NCBI RefSeq assembly: GCF_018760365.1
Contig: NZ_JAHIAB010000002.1
Location: 1 to 64,000 of the forward strand
Source: Pseudooceanicola endophyticus
GTDB lineage: Bacteria; Pseudomonadota; Alphaproteobacteria; Rhodobacterales; Rhodobacteraceae
Length of the DNA: 64,000 nt
Direction of reading: 5' to 3'
Below are positions 8,539 to 16,910 of this stretch, in pieces (position 1 is the first letter of the stretch; each line of letters opens with the position of its first letter). The translations under genes were made by a program, and so were the position numbers. A model generated the notes under the pieces. It was not told where the DNA came from. It made no database searches and worked only from the letters and a program-made list of their open reading frames with translations.

Positions 8539-10416
8539 TCAGACGGCAAAGCACGAACAGCCGAGCGCGCCCCAGAAGGCGCCCTTGTCCTGCACGGGGA
8601 TCGGGTTGGCCCAGGCGATGCCATGGGCATGGCCATGCAGGCCGCAGTCACTGCCGCAGCCGTCATGGCAGGCGCGCATCGACATCTCGGCCGGGGCCAG
8701 CGGGGTGTCGCGCTGGGCCGGGCTGGCGAAGCGGGCGCTGACCGACCAGTCGGGGCTGGCCGGCGACATCGGCGGGTCGAGATCGGCGAAGGCGTCGCTG
8801 GCGAAGACCACCCGCCCGCCGACCATCGTCAGCACAGAGCGCAGGCCGCGGATCTGCGCCTCGGGCACATGCATGTAATCGCCCGAAAGCACGGCCAGGT
8901 CGGCATACATGCCCGGCTCCAGCCGGCCCTTCACCTCCTGCTCGCCCGAGAACCATGCCGATCCGGTGGTCCAGAGCGCCAGGGCCTCTTCGCGGCTCAG
9001 CAGGTTCTCCTCGTCATACAGCGACAGCCCGCCGACGGTGCGCCCGGTGGTCAGCCAGGACAGCGCGACCCAGGGGTCGTAGCTGGCGACCCGGGTGGCA
9101 TCGGTGCCCCCGCCCACCGGCAGGCCGGTCTTCAGCATGGTGCGGATCGGCGGCGTCGCGCGGGCCGCGTGGGCGCCGTAGCGGGCCGTGAAATACTCGC
9201 CCTGGAAGGCCATCCGGTGCTGCGTGGCGATGCCGCCGCCAAGGGCCTTGATACGCTCGATGTTGCGGGCGCTGACGGTCTCGGCATGGTCGATAATGAA
9301 GCGGGTGCGGAACGGCGTGCCGCCGGTGACGCGTTCGAACACGTCGAGGAACCGGCTGATCGTCTCGTCATAGGTGGCATGGATGCGGAACGGCCAGTCG
9401 TTCTCGGCCAGCAGGGCGACGATGCGTTCCAGCTCTTCCTCCATCACTGGGGCGGGATCGGGGCGGGGTTCAAGGAAGTTCTCGAAATCCGCCGCCGACC
9501 AGGCCAGGTTCTCGCCGGCGCCGTTCATCCGCAGCCAGTCGTCGCCGGCGCCGGGCTCGGTCATGGCGATCCAGCGTTCGTAGTCGTTCAGCTCCTGACC
9601 GGCGGTCTGGGCAAAGAGGTTGTAGGCGATGCGCAGCGTCATCAGCCCGTCGCGGTGCAGTTCCTGCACGACGTCGTAATCCTCGGGGTAGTTCTGGCCG
9701 CCGCCGCCGGCATCGATGACCGAGGTGATGCCCAGCCGGTTCAGCTCCCGCATGAAATGGCGGGTGGAGTTCAGCTGGTCGGCGCGTGGCAGCACCGGGC
9801 CCCTGGCCAGCGTCGAATAGAGGATCAGCGCCGAGGGGCGGGCGATCAGCATCCCCGTGGGATTGCCCTTCGCGTCGCGCTCGATCTCGCCGCCGGGCGG
9901 GTTCGGGGTGTCGCGCCCGATCCCCAGTACCCGCAGCGCCGCGCGGTTCAGCATCGCCCTGGAATAGAGGTGCAGCAGGAAGACGGGCGTGTCGGGGGCG
10001 GCCTCGTTGATCTCCTCCAGCGTCGGCAGGCGGCGCTCGGCGAACTGGAATTCGGACCAGCCGCCGATCACCCGCACCCATTGCGGCGCGGGAGTATTGG
10101 CGGCCTGCAGCCGCAGCATGGTCAGCGCATCCGAGAGCGAGGGCACGTTTTCCCAGCGCAGCTCCATGTTGTAGCTCAGCCCGCCGCGGATCACGTGGGT
10201 ATGGCTGTCGTTCAGCCCCGGGATCACCCGGTGCCGGCCCAGGTCGATGACCCGGGTGCCGGCGCCGGCCAGGGCACGGATCGTCGCCTGGTCGCCGGTG
10301 GCGGTGATGCGCCCGTCGCGCACCGCCAGGGCCTCGACCTCGGGGCGGGCGGGATCGAGCGTGGTGATCCGGCCATTGACCAGGATCAGCTCGGGGGTGT
10401 CGTCGGGCGCGTTCAT
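8539..10416 (-). CDS. Amidohydrolase (YtcJ-like, amidohydrolase_3) with Cys/His-rich tail
   Basis: A 625-residue metal-dependent hydrolase starting MNAPDDTPELILVNGRITTL. Metal-site motifs are NDSHTHV near residue 70, FRIHATYDE, FIIDHAETVSARN and VGGGTDATR. The last roughly 45 residues are unusual for the family: CHDGCGSDCGLHGHAHG, then WGALGCSCFAV, with six cysteines and several histidines, possibly a metal- or thiol-binding appendix. The start overlaps the stop of the isochorismatase-like gene (ATGA), so the two are coupled. The substrate is not predictable. Confidence 0.9.
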   Translation of the reverse strand: MNAPDDTPELILVNGRITTLDPARPEVEALAVRDGRITATGDQATIRALAGAGTRVIDLGRHRVIPGLNDSHTHVIRGGLSYNMELRWENVPSLSDALTMLRLQAANTPAPQWVRVIGGWSEFQFAERRLPTLEEINEAAPDTPVFLLHLYSRAMLNRAALRVLGIGRDTPNPPGGEIERDAKGNPTGMLIARPSALILYSTLARGPVLPRADQLNSTRHFMRELNRLGITSVIDAGGGGQNYPEDYDVVQELHRDGLMTLRIAYNLFAQTAGQELNDYERWIAMTEPGAGDDWLRMNGAGENLAWSAADFENFLEPRPDPAPVMEEELERIVALLAENDWPFRIHATYDETISRFLDVFERVTGGTPFRTRFIIDHAETVSARNIERIKALGGGIATQHRMAFQGEYFTARYGAHAARATPPIRTMLKTGLPVGGGTDATRVASYDPWVALSWLTTGRTVGGLSLYDEENLLSREEALALWTTGSAWFSGEQEVKGRLEPGMYADLAVLSGDYMHVPEAQIRGLRSVLTMVGGRVVFASDAFADLDPPMSPASPDWSVSARFASPAQRDTPLAPAEMSMRACHDGCGSDCGLHGHAHGIAWANPIPVQDKGAFWGALGCSCFAV

Positions 10417-11102
10417 CGGGCCGGGACCGGATCGTGGCGCTTGCCGGTGTGGATCGAACGGTGCGGCGCGCCGTGGACCATCGTGTAGGCATAGTCCACG
10501 CCCATGCCGTAGGCGCCGGAATGTTCGCGCACCAGCGCCATGACGGCATCGTAGGTGTCGCGGCGGGCCCAGTCGCGCTGCCATTCTAGCAGCACCTGCT
10601 GCCAGGTCACCGGCACCACGCCGACCTGCTGCATCCGCTGCATGGCGTAGTCGTGGGCCTCCTTCGTGGTGCCGCCCGAGGCATCGGCGACCATGTAGAT
10701 CTCAAGATCCGTATCGGCCAGGCAGGACAGCGCGAAGGTCGTGTTGCAGACCTCGGTCCACAGCCCCGAGACGATGACCTTGCCGGCGCCGGCGGCGGCA
10801 TGGCCCAGCAGCGCGTCGCGCACCTTCTGGTCGTCCCAGGAGTTCATCGAGCTGCGCTCCAGCAGCGGGGCCTCGGGGAAGACATCCAGCAGTTCGGGGT
10901 AGGTATGCCCCGAGAAGGCGTCGGTCTCGACCGTGGTGATGGTCGTGGGCACGTCGAAGATGCGGGCGGCCTTGGCCAGGCCCACGGTGTTGTTCTTCAG
11001 CACCTGGCGGTCGATCGACTGCACGCCGAAGGCCATCTGCGGCTGGTGGTCGATGAAGATCACCTGGCTGTTTTGCGGGGTCAGAACCTCGAGCTGCGAC
11101 AT
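10413..11102 (-). CDS. Isochorismatase-like cysteine hydrolase (YcaC-related)
   Basis: A 229-residue isochorismatase-fold protein. Asp19 in VIFIDHQPQMAFG and Cys119 in VSGLWTEVCNTT fit the Asp/Cys catalytic pair of this fold. The C-terminus is longer than in nicotinamidases and resembles YcaC-type hydrolases. The true substrate of YcaC proteins is unresolved. It is translationally coupled to the amidohydrolase gene, suggesting consecutive hydrolysis of an amide-type compound. Confidence 0.88.
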   Translation of the reverse strand: MSQLEVLTPQNSQVIFIDHQPQMAFGVQSIDRQVLKNNTVGLAKAARIFDVPTTITTVETDAFSGHTYPELLDVFPEAPLLERSSMNSWDDQKVRDALLGHAAAGAGKVIVSGLWTEVCNTTFALSCLADTDLEIYMVADASGGTTKEAHDYAMQRMQQVGVVPVTWQQVLLEWQRDWARRDTYDAVMALVREHSGAYGMGVDYAYTMVHGAPHRSIHTGKRHDPVPAR

Positions 11103-11165
11103 CGGTTTATCCTTTGGGAGAGAGGGCTTGCAGGGCGGCAGGGCCGCAAGAGAGGGGGGATGGGG

Positions 11166-11212
11166 CCGGACCCTCCGGGGACCCGGAGGAGGGGGAGGAC
11201 AGGAGGGTCCGG
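11166..11212 (-). terminator. Intercistronic hairpin
   Basis: CCGGACCCTCC (11166-11176) and GGAGGGTCCGG (11202-11212) are perfectly complementary over 11 bp with a 25-nt loop, in the 159-bp gap between the alpha/beta-hydrolase and isochorismatase-like genes. It may be an attenuator or RNA processing/stability element within the operon. No U-run is seen. Confidence 0.5.
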
Positions 11213-11261
11213 CGGGTGTGGCGGGCCGGTCCGGGAGGGACGGCGCCGGTCCGCCAAGGGC

Positions 11262-12098
11262 TCAGCCTTCGATGAAGGACAGCAGGTCGGCGTTCAGCAG
11301 CTCGGCGTTGACGGTCAGCATGCCGTGGGACAGGCCCGGGTAGGTCTTCAGCGTGCCGTTGGAGAGCAGCTCGATGGATTTCAGCGCGGAATCGGCGATC
11401 GGCACGATCTGGTCGTCCTCGCCGTGCAGCACCAGCACCGGCACGGTGATCGCCTTCAGATCGGCGCTCTGGTCGGTCTCGGAGAAGGCCTTGATGCCGT
11501 CGTAATGCGCCTTGGCGCCACCGGTCATGCCCTGGCGCCACCAGTTCTGGATGACGCCTTCCTGGGGCTCCGCGCCGTCGCGGTTGAAGCCGTAGAAGGG
11601 CCCCGCCGGTACGTCGCGGAAGAACTGCGCGCGGTTAGCGGCAAGGGCGGCACGGAAGCCGTCGAAGACCTCCATCGGCAGGCCCTCGGGGTTGGTTTCG
11701 GTCTTCAGCATCAGCGGCGGCACCGCCGAGACCAGCACCGCCTTGGCGACCCGGCCGGCGGGCTGGCCGTATTGCGCGACATAGCGGGCGACCTCACCGC
11801 CGCCGGTGGAATGGCCGATATGGACAGCGTCCTTCAGGTCCAGCGCCTCGGCGACGGCGAAGGCATCGGCGGCGTAATGGTCCATGTCGTGGCCGTCCCA
11901 GACCTGATCGGAGCGGCCATGGCCGCGGCGGTCATGGGCCACGACCCGGTAGCCCTTCGACAGGAAGAACAGCATCTGCGCATCCCAGTCATCCGAGCTG
12001 AGCGGCCAGCCGTGGTGGAAGACGATGGGGCGGGCATCCTTCGGGCCCCAGTCCTTGTAGAAGATCCGGACATTGTCCTTGGTGGTCACGAAACCCAT
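11262..12098 (-). CDS. Alpha/beta hydrolase (non-haem haloperoxidase/arylesterase type)
   Basis: A 278-residue alpha/beta hydrolase beginning MGFVTTKDNVRIFYKDWG. The nucleophile is Ser97 in GHSTGG, the acid Asp228/229 in LHGEDDQIVP and the base His258 in GLSHGM. FHHGWPLSSDDWD and VVAHDRRGHGRSD are the oxyanion-hole and lid-side motifs typical of bacterial cofactor-free haloperoxidases/perhydrolases (BpoC and arylesterase-like). The native reaction is probably ester or lactone hydrolysis. A signal peptide is absent, so it is cytoplasmic. The gene follows the XapX gene by 35 bp. Confidence 0.9.
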   Translation of the reverse strand: MGFVTTKDNVRIFYKDWGPKDARPIVFHHGWPLSSDDWDAQMLFFLSKGYRVVAHDRRGHGRSDQVWDGHDMDHYAADAFAVAEALDLKDAVHIGHSTGGGEVARYVAQYGQPAGRVAKAVLVSAVPPLMLKTETNPEGLPMEVFDGFRAALAANRAQFFRDVPAGPFYGFNRDGAEPQEGVIQNWWRQGMTGGAKAHYDGIKAFSETDQSADLKAITVPVLVLHGEDDQIVPIADSALKSIELLSNGTLKTYPGLSHGMLTVNAELLNADLLSFIEG

Positions 12099-12133
12099 GG
12101 CGTGAATTCCTTTTGGGAGAGGAGAAAAGAAGG

Positions 12134-12400
12134 TCAGTCCCTGTCGGGGGCGGCAGGGGGTGCGTCGCCCTGCGGCAGCCGCCCGAACAGGTGCGGCAGG
12201 CATTGCGTCCGGATCCAGGCGGCATCCGCCGTCCCGCCCTGCAGGCAGTGACGCAGCAGCGGTATGCTCTGTTCGCCGATCAGGATGCCCAGCAATCCGA
12301 CAAGGGCGATCACCGGCGGCGCCGGTGAACGTACCGACAGCAGGCTGTAGAGAACGCCGACCAGAAGGCCCGTGGCGAGAGAGATCAGGTAGATCCGCAT
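12134..12400 (-). CDS. XapX domain-containing small membrane protein
   Basis: An 88-residue protein starting MRIYLISLATGLLVGVLYSL. The first 55 residues form the two-helix hydrophobic XapX (DUF1427) domain with SPAPPVIALVGLLGILIGEQ; the rest is a soluble tail (LPHLFGRLPQGDAPP). XapX proteins have no established function but are often encoded beside hydrolases. It is the first gene after the AraC pair on the same strand, so its promoter probably lies in the 245-bp gap 12401-12645. Confidence 0.85.
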   Translation of the reverse strand: MRIYLISLATGLLVGVLYSLLSVRSPAPPVIALVGLLGILIGEQSIPLLRHCLQGGTADAAWIRTQCLPHLFGRLPQGDAPPAAPDRD

Positions 12401-12645
12401 CGGCAGGCTCCGAATGTGAGGAACGGGGGCGGGACCGTCGGAAGGTCCGGGCAACTGTCAGCAGGCTAACGATCCCGGCGCGGGGACTCTTGTCTGTGAG
12501 GCTCCTGTTTTTGACGAAATGATCTTGAAAGAACGGTGCGGGCCCGACCGTGACGAAAATGGGCAAGCTGTTCACAAAAAAGAGAAAACCGGAAGGGACG
12601 GGCCCTGGCCCGGAACGGCCTTGATGGGCGGATTGAACGATCGGG

Positions 12646-13548
12646 TTAGGGCAGGGCGTTGGGCTGCGCGGTGCCCAGCGTCCCGGTTTCGGCAGGGCGC
12701 GTGCGGGGGGTGGCGGTACAGGACTTGCGCCAGGTGCCCGGCGCCTCTCCCATGATCCCCGAGAAGACCCGGGTCAGGTGGCTCTGGTCGGCAAAGCCGC
12801 AGGCCAGCGCCACCTCCGAGATCGGCATGGGGCTGCGCAGCAGGTCGCGGGCATGGGCGATGCGGTATTCGGTCAGCCAGCGCAGCGGCGTCTTGCCGAA
12901 ACTGATCTTGAAGGCCTTGCCGAAGTAGCTGCGCGACAGGGCGCAGGCCTCGGCCAGCTCGTCGAGGGAGACCTGACCGGTCAGGCGGGCGGCCAGCAGC
13001 TCGGTCGCGCGGGCTTCCTGCCAGGGCGCCAGCCCGCCCTTGCGCGGCGCCGGGAAACGCACCCCGCCATAGCGCTGCACCAGATGCGCCAGCACCGCGC
13101 AGCCCATCTGGTCGAGGAACAGCCGGCTGGCCTCCTCGGGCTGCTTCAGCGCCGGCAGAAGCGCCTGGGCCAGCCCGTGCAGGGCGGCATCCGGCGTGCC
13201 ATGCGGCGCGCTGAGAGAGGTGAATTCGGGGCGCCCGGCGGCCTCGGCGAAATCGCGCAGCCCGGTGAAGGGAATGCGGAAGGCGATGGCATCGCGGCCC
13301 TCGGGGTAGTCGGCGCGCCAGCTCGAGCGCAGGTCGCGGATCGAGATCGCCCGTATCGGCCAGGGCCCCTCGTCGATCAGCTGGCCGTCGCGCCAGAGCC
13401 GCTGCATCGGCAGGGCCTTCATCTGCACCTCGACCAGGAAGCCGTCCTCGCCCGGGGGCGGCGCGGGCAGGGAGATGGCGGCGCGCTGCTGTCGCAGGCG
13501 GCGCACGGTCATCGATGACAGGGCCAGGGTCGGGGGCTGGGGGGTCAT
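12646..13548 (-). CDS. AraC-family transcriptional regulator
   Basis: A 300-residue regulator. Residues 1-185 form the ligand/effector-type N-terminal region (RAISIRDLRSSWRADYPEG, AIAFRIPFTGLRDFAEA). Residues about 190-285 carry the two AraC HTH motifs (VSLDELAEACALSRSYFGKA; PISEVALACGFADQSHLTR, then RVFSGIMGEAPGTWR). Its ATG overlaps the stop of the upstream HTH-less paralogue (ATGA). It precedes the XapX-to-pirin block in the same direction and is its likely activator. Confidence 0.92.
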   Translation of the reverse strand: MTPQPPTLALSSMTVRRLRQQRAAISLPAPPPGEDGFLVEVQMKALPMQRLWRDGQLIDEGPWPIRAISIRDLRSSWRADYPEGRDAIAFRIPFTGLRDFAEAAGRPEFTSLSAPHGTPDAALHGLAQALLPALKQPEEASRLFLDQMGCAVLAHLVQRYGGVRFPAPRKGGLAPWQEARATELLAARLTGQVSLDELAEACALSRSYFGKAFKISFGKTPLRWLTEYRIAHARDLLRSPMPISEVALACGFADQSHLTRVFSGIMGEAPGTWRKSCTATPRTRPAETGTLGTAQPNALP

Positions 13549-14144
13549 TGGCGGGGGCCTCCGCCGGAGCCCGGGAACGGGCGGACGACCCCGGGCGGGG
13601 GACGGCCATAGCTGTGGACAAGATGGGCGCAGAGCGCGAAGGCGATGGGGCGCAGTGCGGTTTCGCCCGGGCGGCAGGGGCCGAAGCCCGGCAGCAGCGC
13701 CTGGGCCAGGGCGGCCAGCACCGGATCGATCCTGCCGCGCAGGCAGCGCAGCAGCGCGCCGCCGGTGTCCGACAGCTCTGCCACCCCGGCCAGCAGCACC
13801 TTCGGGCAGAGGATGGCGATGCCTCGCAGCGGCTGGCGCAGGCAGATCGCCGCGCCCTCCCTCAGGTCGACCAGGCAGGCCGAGCGGCGCGGGAACAGCC
13901 GTTCGGGGCCGCGACTGCCATCGGGGCGGATGTCGGCATGGCGGGTGGGCGCCAGGTAGAGCATCAGGAAATAGGCATCCCGCGCCGCCAGGTGGACTTC
14001 CTGGCCCAGCGGCCCGGGCGCGGCGGTCTCGATCAGGCTGGCGCAGAGCCGGGCCTGGCCGGTGGGACGTACCGACAGGCTGGGGGCGGCGTTCAGCCCG
14101 AAGGCGGGGCCGATGCCCGCGCGCATGTCTTGGCGGGGTGTCAT
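13545..14144 (-). CDS. HTH-less paralogue of the adjacent AraC regulator
   Basis: A 199-residue protein with no DNA-binding domain. Its second half aligns by eye with the N-terminal region of the next gene: LAALAQALLPGF versus LHGLAQALLPAL, and FALCAHLVHSYG versus CAVLAHLVQRYG. It stops about where the AraC HTH region would begin, after PGVVRPFPGSGGGPRQ. The frame is intact and its stop overlaps the start of the full AraC gene, so it seems to be a retained gene, not simple decay. It could bind the same effector and modulate the regulator by heterodimerisation. The start MTPRQDMRAG at 14144 is the first good ATG. Confidence 0.7.
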   Translation of the reverse strand: MTPRQDMRAGIGPAFGLNAAPSLSVRPTGQARLCASLIETAAPGPLGQEVHLAARDAYFLMLYLAPTRHADIRPDGSRGPERLFPRRSACLVDLREGAAICLRQPLRGIAILCPKVLLAGVAELSDTGGALLRCLRGRIDPVLAALAQALLPGFGPCRPGETALRPIAFALCAHLVHSYGRPPPGVVRPFPGSGGGPRQ

Positions 14145-14298
14145 GCAGTCTCTCCTGGGCGCTGGGGGCATCGGGGACGGGGGCGCCCGCGCCGGCCGGC
14201 GCAGGTGCAGTTTGCTACGCGGGCGGGATCGGGTCTTGTCGATTCCTACCGCTTTCGACACGGGGGGAGGGGCGCGGGCGCGCCCCGCGGCCGCAGGA

Positions 14299-14910
14299 TC
14301 AGCCGGCCAGCAGGTCGGCCAGGGCGCGGATCTCTGCCGGGCGGACCTCGTGGCCGCCCTCATGCACCTGCGAGGTCACCTCGGCCCCCTGATCGGCATA
14401 CCAGCGCAGCAGTTCGGCGCTCATCGGCCAGGGGCAGATCGGGTCGTGTCGCCCGGCGGTGATCAGCACCCTGCGGCCCGTCAGGTCCACCGGCTGCGGG
14501 CTCCAGGGGATCAGGGGATGCAGCAGGCCGATCCGGTCGAACACCCCGGGCTGCGCCATGGTCACCGCCGCCAGGATGTTGGCGCCGTTGGAATAGCCGA
14601 AGCCGTAGACCGGGCTGCCGGGATGGGCGGCCTTGTGCGCCGCGACGTATTCCGCCATCTGCGCCGTCCGCCGCGCCAGGTCCGCCATGTCGTAGACGCC
14701 TTCGCCGGTGCGGCGGAAGAACCGCGCCGCGCCGCCTTCGAAAACATCCCCCCGGGGCGAGACGATGCCCGCCCCAGGATGGATCTGGCGCACCAGGTCG
14801 AAGAACTGGTTCTCGTCGCCGCCGGTGCCGTGGAAGGCGAAGATCAGCGGCGCCCCCGGGTCGGGCGCCCGGGTGCGGGCGATGTAGGCATCAAGGGTGG
14901 TCATGCTCAT
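14299..14910 (-). CDS. Alpha/beta hydrolase (phospholipase/carboxylesterase, MhqD-like)
   Basis: A 203-residue esterase. Residues Ser107 (GYSNGAN), Asp156 (TAGRHDPICP) and His187 (HEGGHEV) form an intact triad; PLIFAFHGTGGDEN provides the oxyanion hole. The gene begins 4 bp after the ring-cleaving dioxygenase. The same pair (mhqO-mhqD) in Bacillus is induced by quinones and catechols, so a role in hydrolysing ring-fission products or quinone adducts is plausible. It is cytoplasmic, with no signal peptide. Confidence 0.87.
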   Translation of the reverse strand: MSMTTLDAYIARTRAPDPGAPLIFAFHGTGGDENQFFDLVRQIHPGAGIVSPRGDVFEGGAARFFRRTGEGVYDMADLARRTAQMAEYVAAHKAAHPGSPVYGFGYSNGANILAAVTMAQPGVFDRIGLLHPLIPWSPQPVDLTGRRVLITAGRHDPICPWPMSAELLRWYADQGAEVTSQVHEGGHEVRPAEIRALADLLAG

Positions 14911-14914
14911 GACA

Positions 14915-15847
14915 TCAGGCTCCGATCGGCGGCAGCAGCTCTTCGATGCGGGCGCGGTAGGGTTCGTAGCGCGCCGGCAACTTCAGGGCCTGGCCGAGGT
15001 GGGCGGTATCCTCGTCCCGGTCGAAGCCGGGCTCGTTGGTGGCGATCTCGAACAGCACGCCGCCGGGGGTGCGGAAGTAGATCGCCCAGAAATAGTCGCG
15101 GTCGATCACCGGGGTCACCTGGTAGCCGGTGTCCAGCAGGGCCTCGCGGACCCGGGCCTGGGCGGCGCGATCCTCGACCGCGAAGGCGATGTGGTGCACG
15201 GATCCGGCGCCCTGCGCGGCGGCCCGGCCCCCGGAGACGGCCTCCAGGTCGATGGTGTCGGCGGCATTGCCGCCCTCGATCCGGTAGCGGGTCACGTCGC
15301 CCTGGGTCTCGTCCTTCTGGTAGCCCATGAAGCCCAGCAGCTCGGCGGTGGCAGCGCTGTCGCGCAGCCGCATCCGGGCGCCGTGGAAGCCCAGGATCCC
15401 GGCCTCTTCGGGCACGCCGGCCCCGGTCCAGGCGGTGCGACCGCGATCGGCGCTTTCCACCAGGGCAAAGCCATCACCATCGGGCCCGGCGAATTCCAGG
15501 CGTTTCTCGCCCAGGAAGCTGTCTTCCTTCAGCCCGCTCGCCCCCTGCGCCGCCAGGCGGTCCTTCCAGAAGCCGAGCGCGCCTTCGGGCACGGCGAATT
15601 CGGTCACGCCGACCTCACCGGTGCCGCGACGGCCCTGGGTCATCTGGCCGAAGGGGAAATAGGTCATCACAGAGCCGGGGGTGCCGATCTCGTCGCCGTA
15701 ATAGAGGTGATAGACCTCGGGGGCGTCGAAGTTGACGGTCTTCTTGACGCGGCGCAGGCCCAGGGTTTCGGTGAAGAAACGGTTGTTCTGTGCCGCATCC
15801 GCTGCCATCGAGGTGACGTGGTGCAGGCCCTTGATATCCTTGATCAT
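14915..15847 (-). CDS. Ring-cleaving dioxygenase of the VOC/glyoxalase superfamily (MhqO-like)
   Basis: A 310-residue tandem VOC protein. The first module starts GLHHVTSMAADAAQNNRFF (His9/His10); the second contains VHHIAFAVED and VLFEIATNEPGF, which supply the metal-binding His and Glu. Length and ending (DTAHLGQALKLPARYEPYR) are those of the MhqO/YkcA family, predicted extradiol-type dioxygenases acting on hydroquinones. ATG at 15847. The divergent LysR gene is the probable regulator. Confidence 0.9.
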   Translation of the reverse strand: MIKDIKGLHHVTSMAADAAQNNRFFTETLGLRRVKKTVNFDAPEVYHLYYGDEIGTPGSVMTYFPFGQMTQGRRGTGEVGVTEFAVPEGALGFWKDRLAAQGASGLKEDSFLGEKRLEFAGPDGDGFALVESADRGRTAWTGAGVPEEAGILGFHGARMRLRDSAATAELLGFMGYQKDETQGDVTRYRIEGGNAADTIDLEAVSGGRAAAQGAGSVHHIAFAVEDRAAQARVREALLDTGYQVTPVIDRDYFWAIYFRTPGGVLFEIATNEPGFDRDEDTAHLGQALKLPARYEPYRARIEELLPPIGA

Positions 15848-15925
15848 CTTGATCTTCCTTCGATGAGGTTCGCTGTTGAAGCCAAGATAGGCCGGTGTAC
15901 TCTTTTGAAGAATAGAAACTGTTTT

Positions 15926-15948
15926 CCATTTACTATGTCGAAAAATGG
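15926..15948. promoter_or_regulatory. Candidate LysR operator between dioxygenase and LysR genes
   Basis: CCATTT (15926-15931) and AAATGG (15943-15948) are inverted repeats separated by 11 bp, in the AT-rich 117-bp intergenic region of the divergent pair. Size and position fit a LysR-type box controlling both genes. Inferred from symmetry. Confidence 0.5.
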
Positions 15949-15964
15949 TAACAATCATGGCGCC

Positions 15965-16882
15965 ATGCAGAGCATCAAGCCGATCCGGGTCTTCCTGACC
16001 GTCATCGAACAGGGCAGCTTTGCCGGGGCCGCGCGCAGCCTGCGCATGACCCCGGCCTCGGTCACCCGCATCATCGCCCAGCTGGAGCAGGATCTGGGCC
16101 AGCAGCTGCTGCTGCGTACCACGCGCCAGGTGTCGCTGACCGGCGCGGGGGCGATGGTTGCGGCGCGCTACCGGCCCGTGGTGCAGGACTTCGACCGCGT
16201 CACCGAGGAGGTCACCCGCACCACCCGGCCCGATCGCGGACGGCTGGCGATCAACGCGCCGATGTCCTTCGGGATGCGGCTGATGCCGGGCCTGCTGGCC
16301 AGTTTCCGGCTGGCCTATCCGCATATCACGCTGGACCTGCAGCTGACCGACCGGCTGGTCGACATCCTGGATGAACGCTGCGACCTGGCGATCCGCATCG
16401 CCGATCCGCCGGGCGACAAGTCGACGATCTGGCGCCGCATCTGCGAGGTGCCGCGCCGGGTGGTGGCCGCGCCCGCCCTGTTCGAGCGCATCCCGCGCCC
16501 CGACCAGCCCGAGGAGCTGCTGCCCGAGCATTGCCTGTCCTACGACGCGGGCGGTGGCGCCGAGACCTGGACCTTTGCCCGGGGCGGCCTGCGCCGCCAG
16601 CTGCGCGCCGGCGCCGAGATCGTCTCCAACAACGGCGAGTTCCTCTATGAAATGGCGCTGTCGGGCAACGGGCTGGTCAATCTCCCGGAGTTCCTGCTGC
16701 ATGACGGGCTGGCCTCGGGGCGGCTGGAGGCGGTGCTGCCGGACTGGCAGCTGCCGCCGCTGACGCTGATGCTTTACTATCCGCCCTACGACAAGCTGCC
16801 GCCGCTGGTGGAAACCTTCACCGACTTCTTCGAGGCCTATATCCGCGATCTGGACAGTTTCGATTTCGGTCCGGGTGGCTGA
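15965..16882 (+). CDS. LysR-family transcriptional regulator
   Basis: A 305-residue LTTR. The N-terminal HTH reads IRVFLTVIEQGSFAGAARSL and VTRIIAQLEQDLGQQLL; the C-terminal effector domain starts near residue 88 (GRLAINAPMSFGMRLMPGLL). I prefer the ATG at 15965 over that at 15935 because the latter lies inside the predicted operator. It belongs to the large aromatic/quinone-responsive LTTR group and probably controls the divergent dioxygenase-hydrolase pair. Confidence 0.9.
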   Translation: MQSIKPIRVFLTVIEQGSFAGAARSLRMTPASVTRIIAQLEQDLGQQLLLRTTRQVSLTGAGAMVAARYRPVVQDFDRVTEEVTRTTRPDRGRLAINAPMSFGMRLMPGLLASFRLAYPHITLDLQLTDRLVDILDERCDLAIRIADPPGDKSTIWRRICEVPRRVVAAPALFERIPRPDQPEELLPEHCLSYDAGGGAETWTFARGGLRRQLRAGAEIVSNNGEFLYEMALSGNGLVNLPEFLLHDGLASGRLEAVLPDWQLPPLTLMLYYPPYDKLPPLVETFTDFFEAYIRDLDSFDFGPGG

Positions 16883-16910
16883 GGGGCAGGTCGGGGCGCA
16901 TCGCATCGGG

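Noticed and set aside
12401-12645. Small gene between the XapX and AraC genes
   Set aside because: Frames in this 245-bp gap give no recognisable sequence and lack a ribosome-binding site; it is better read as the promoter region of the XapX operon.
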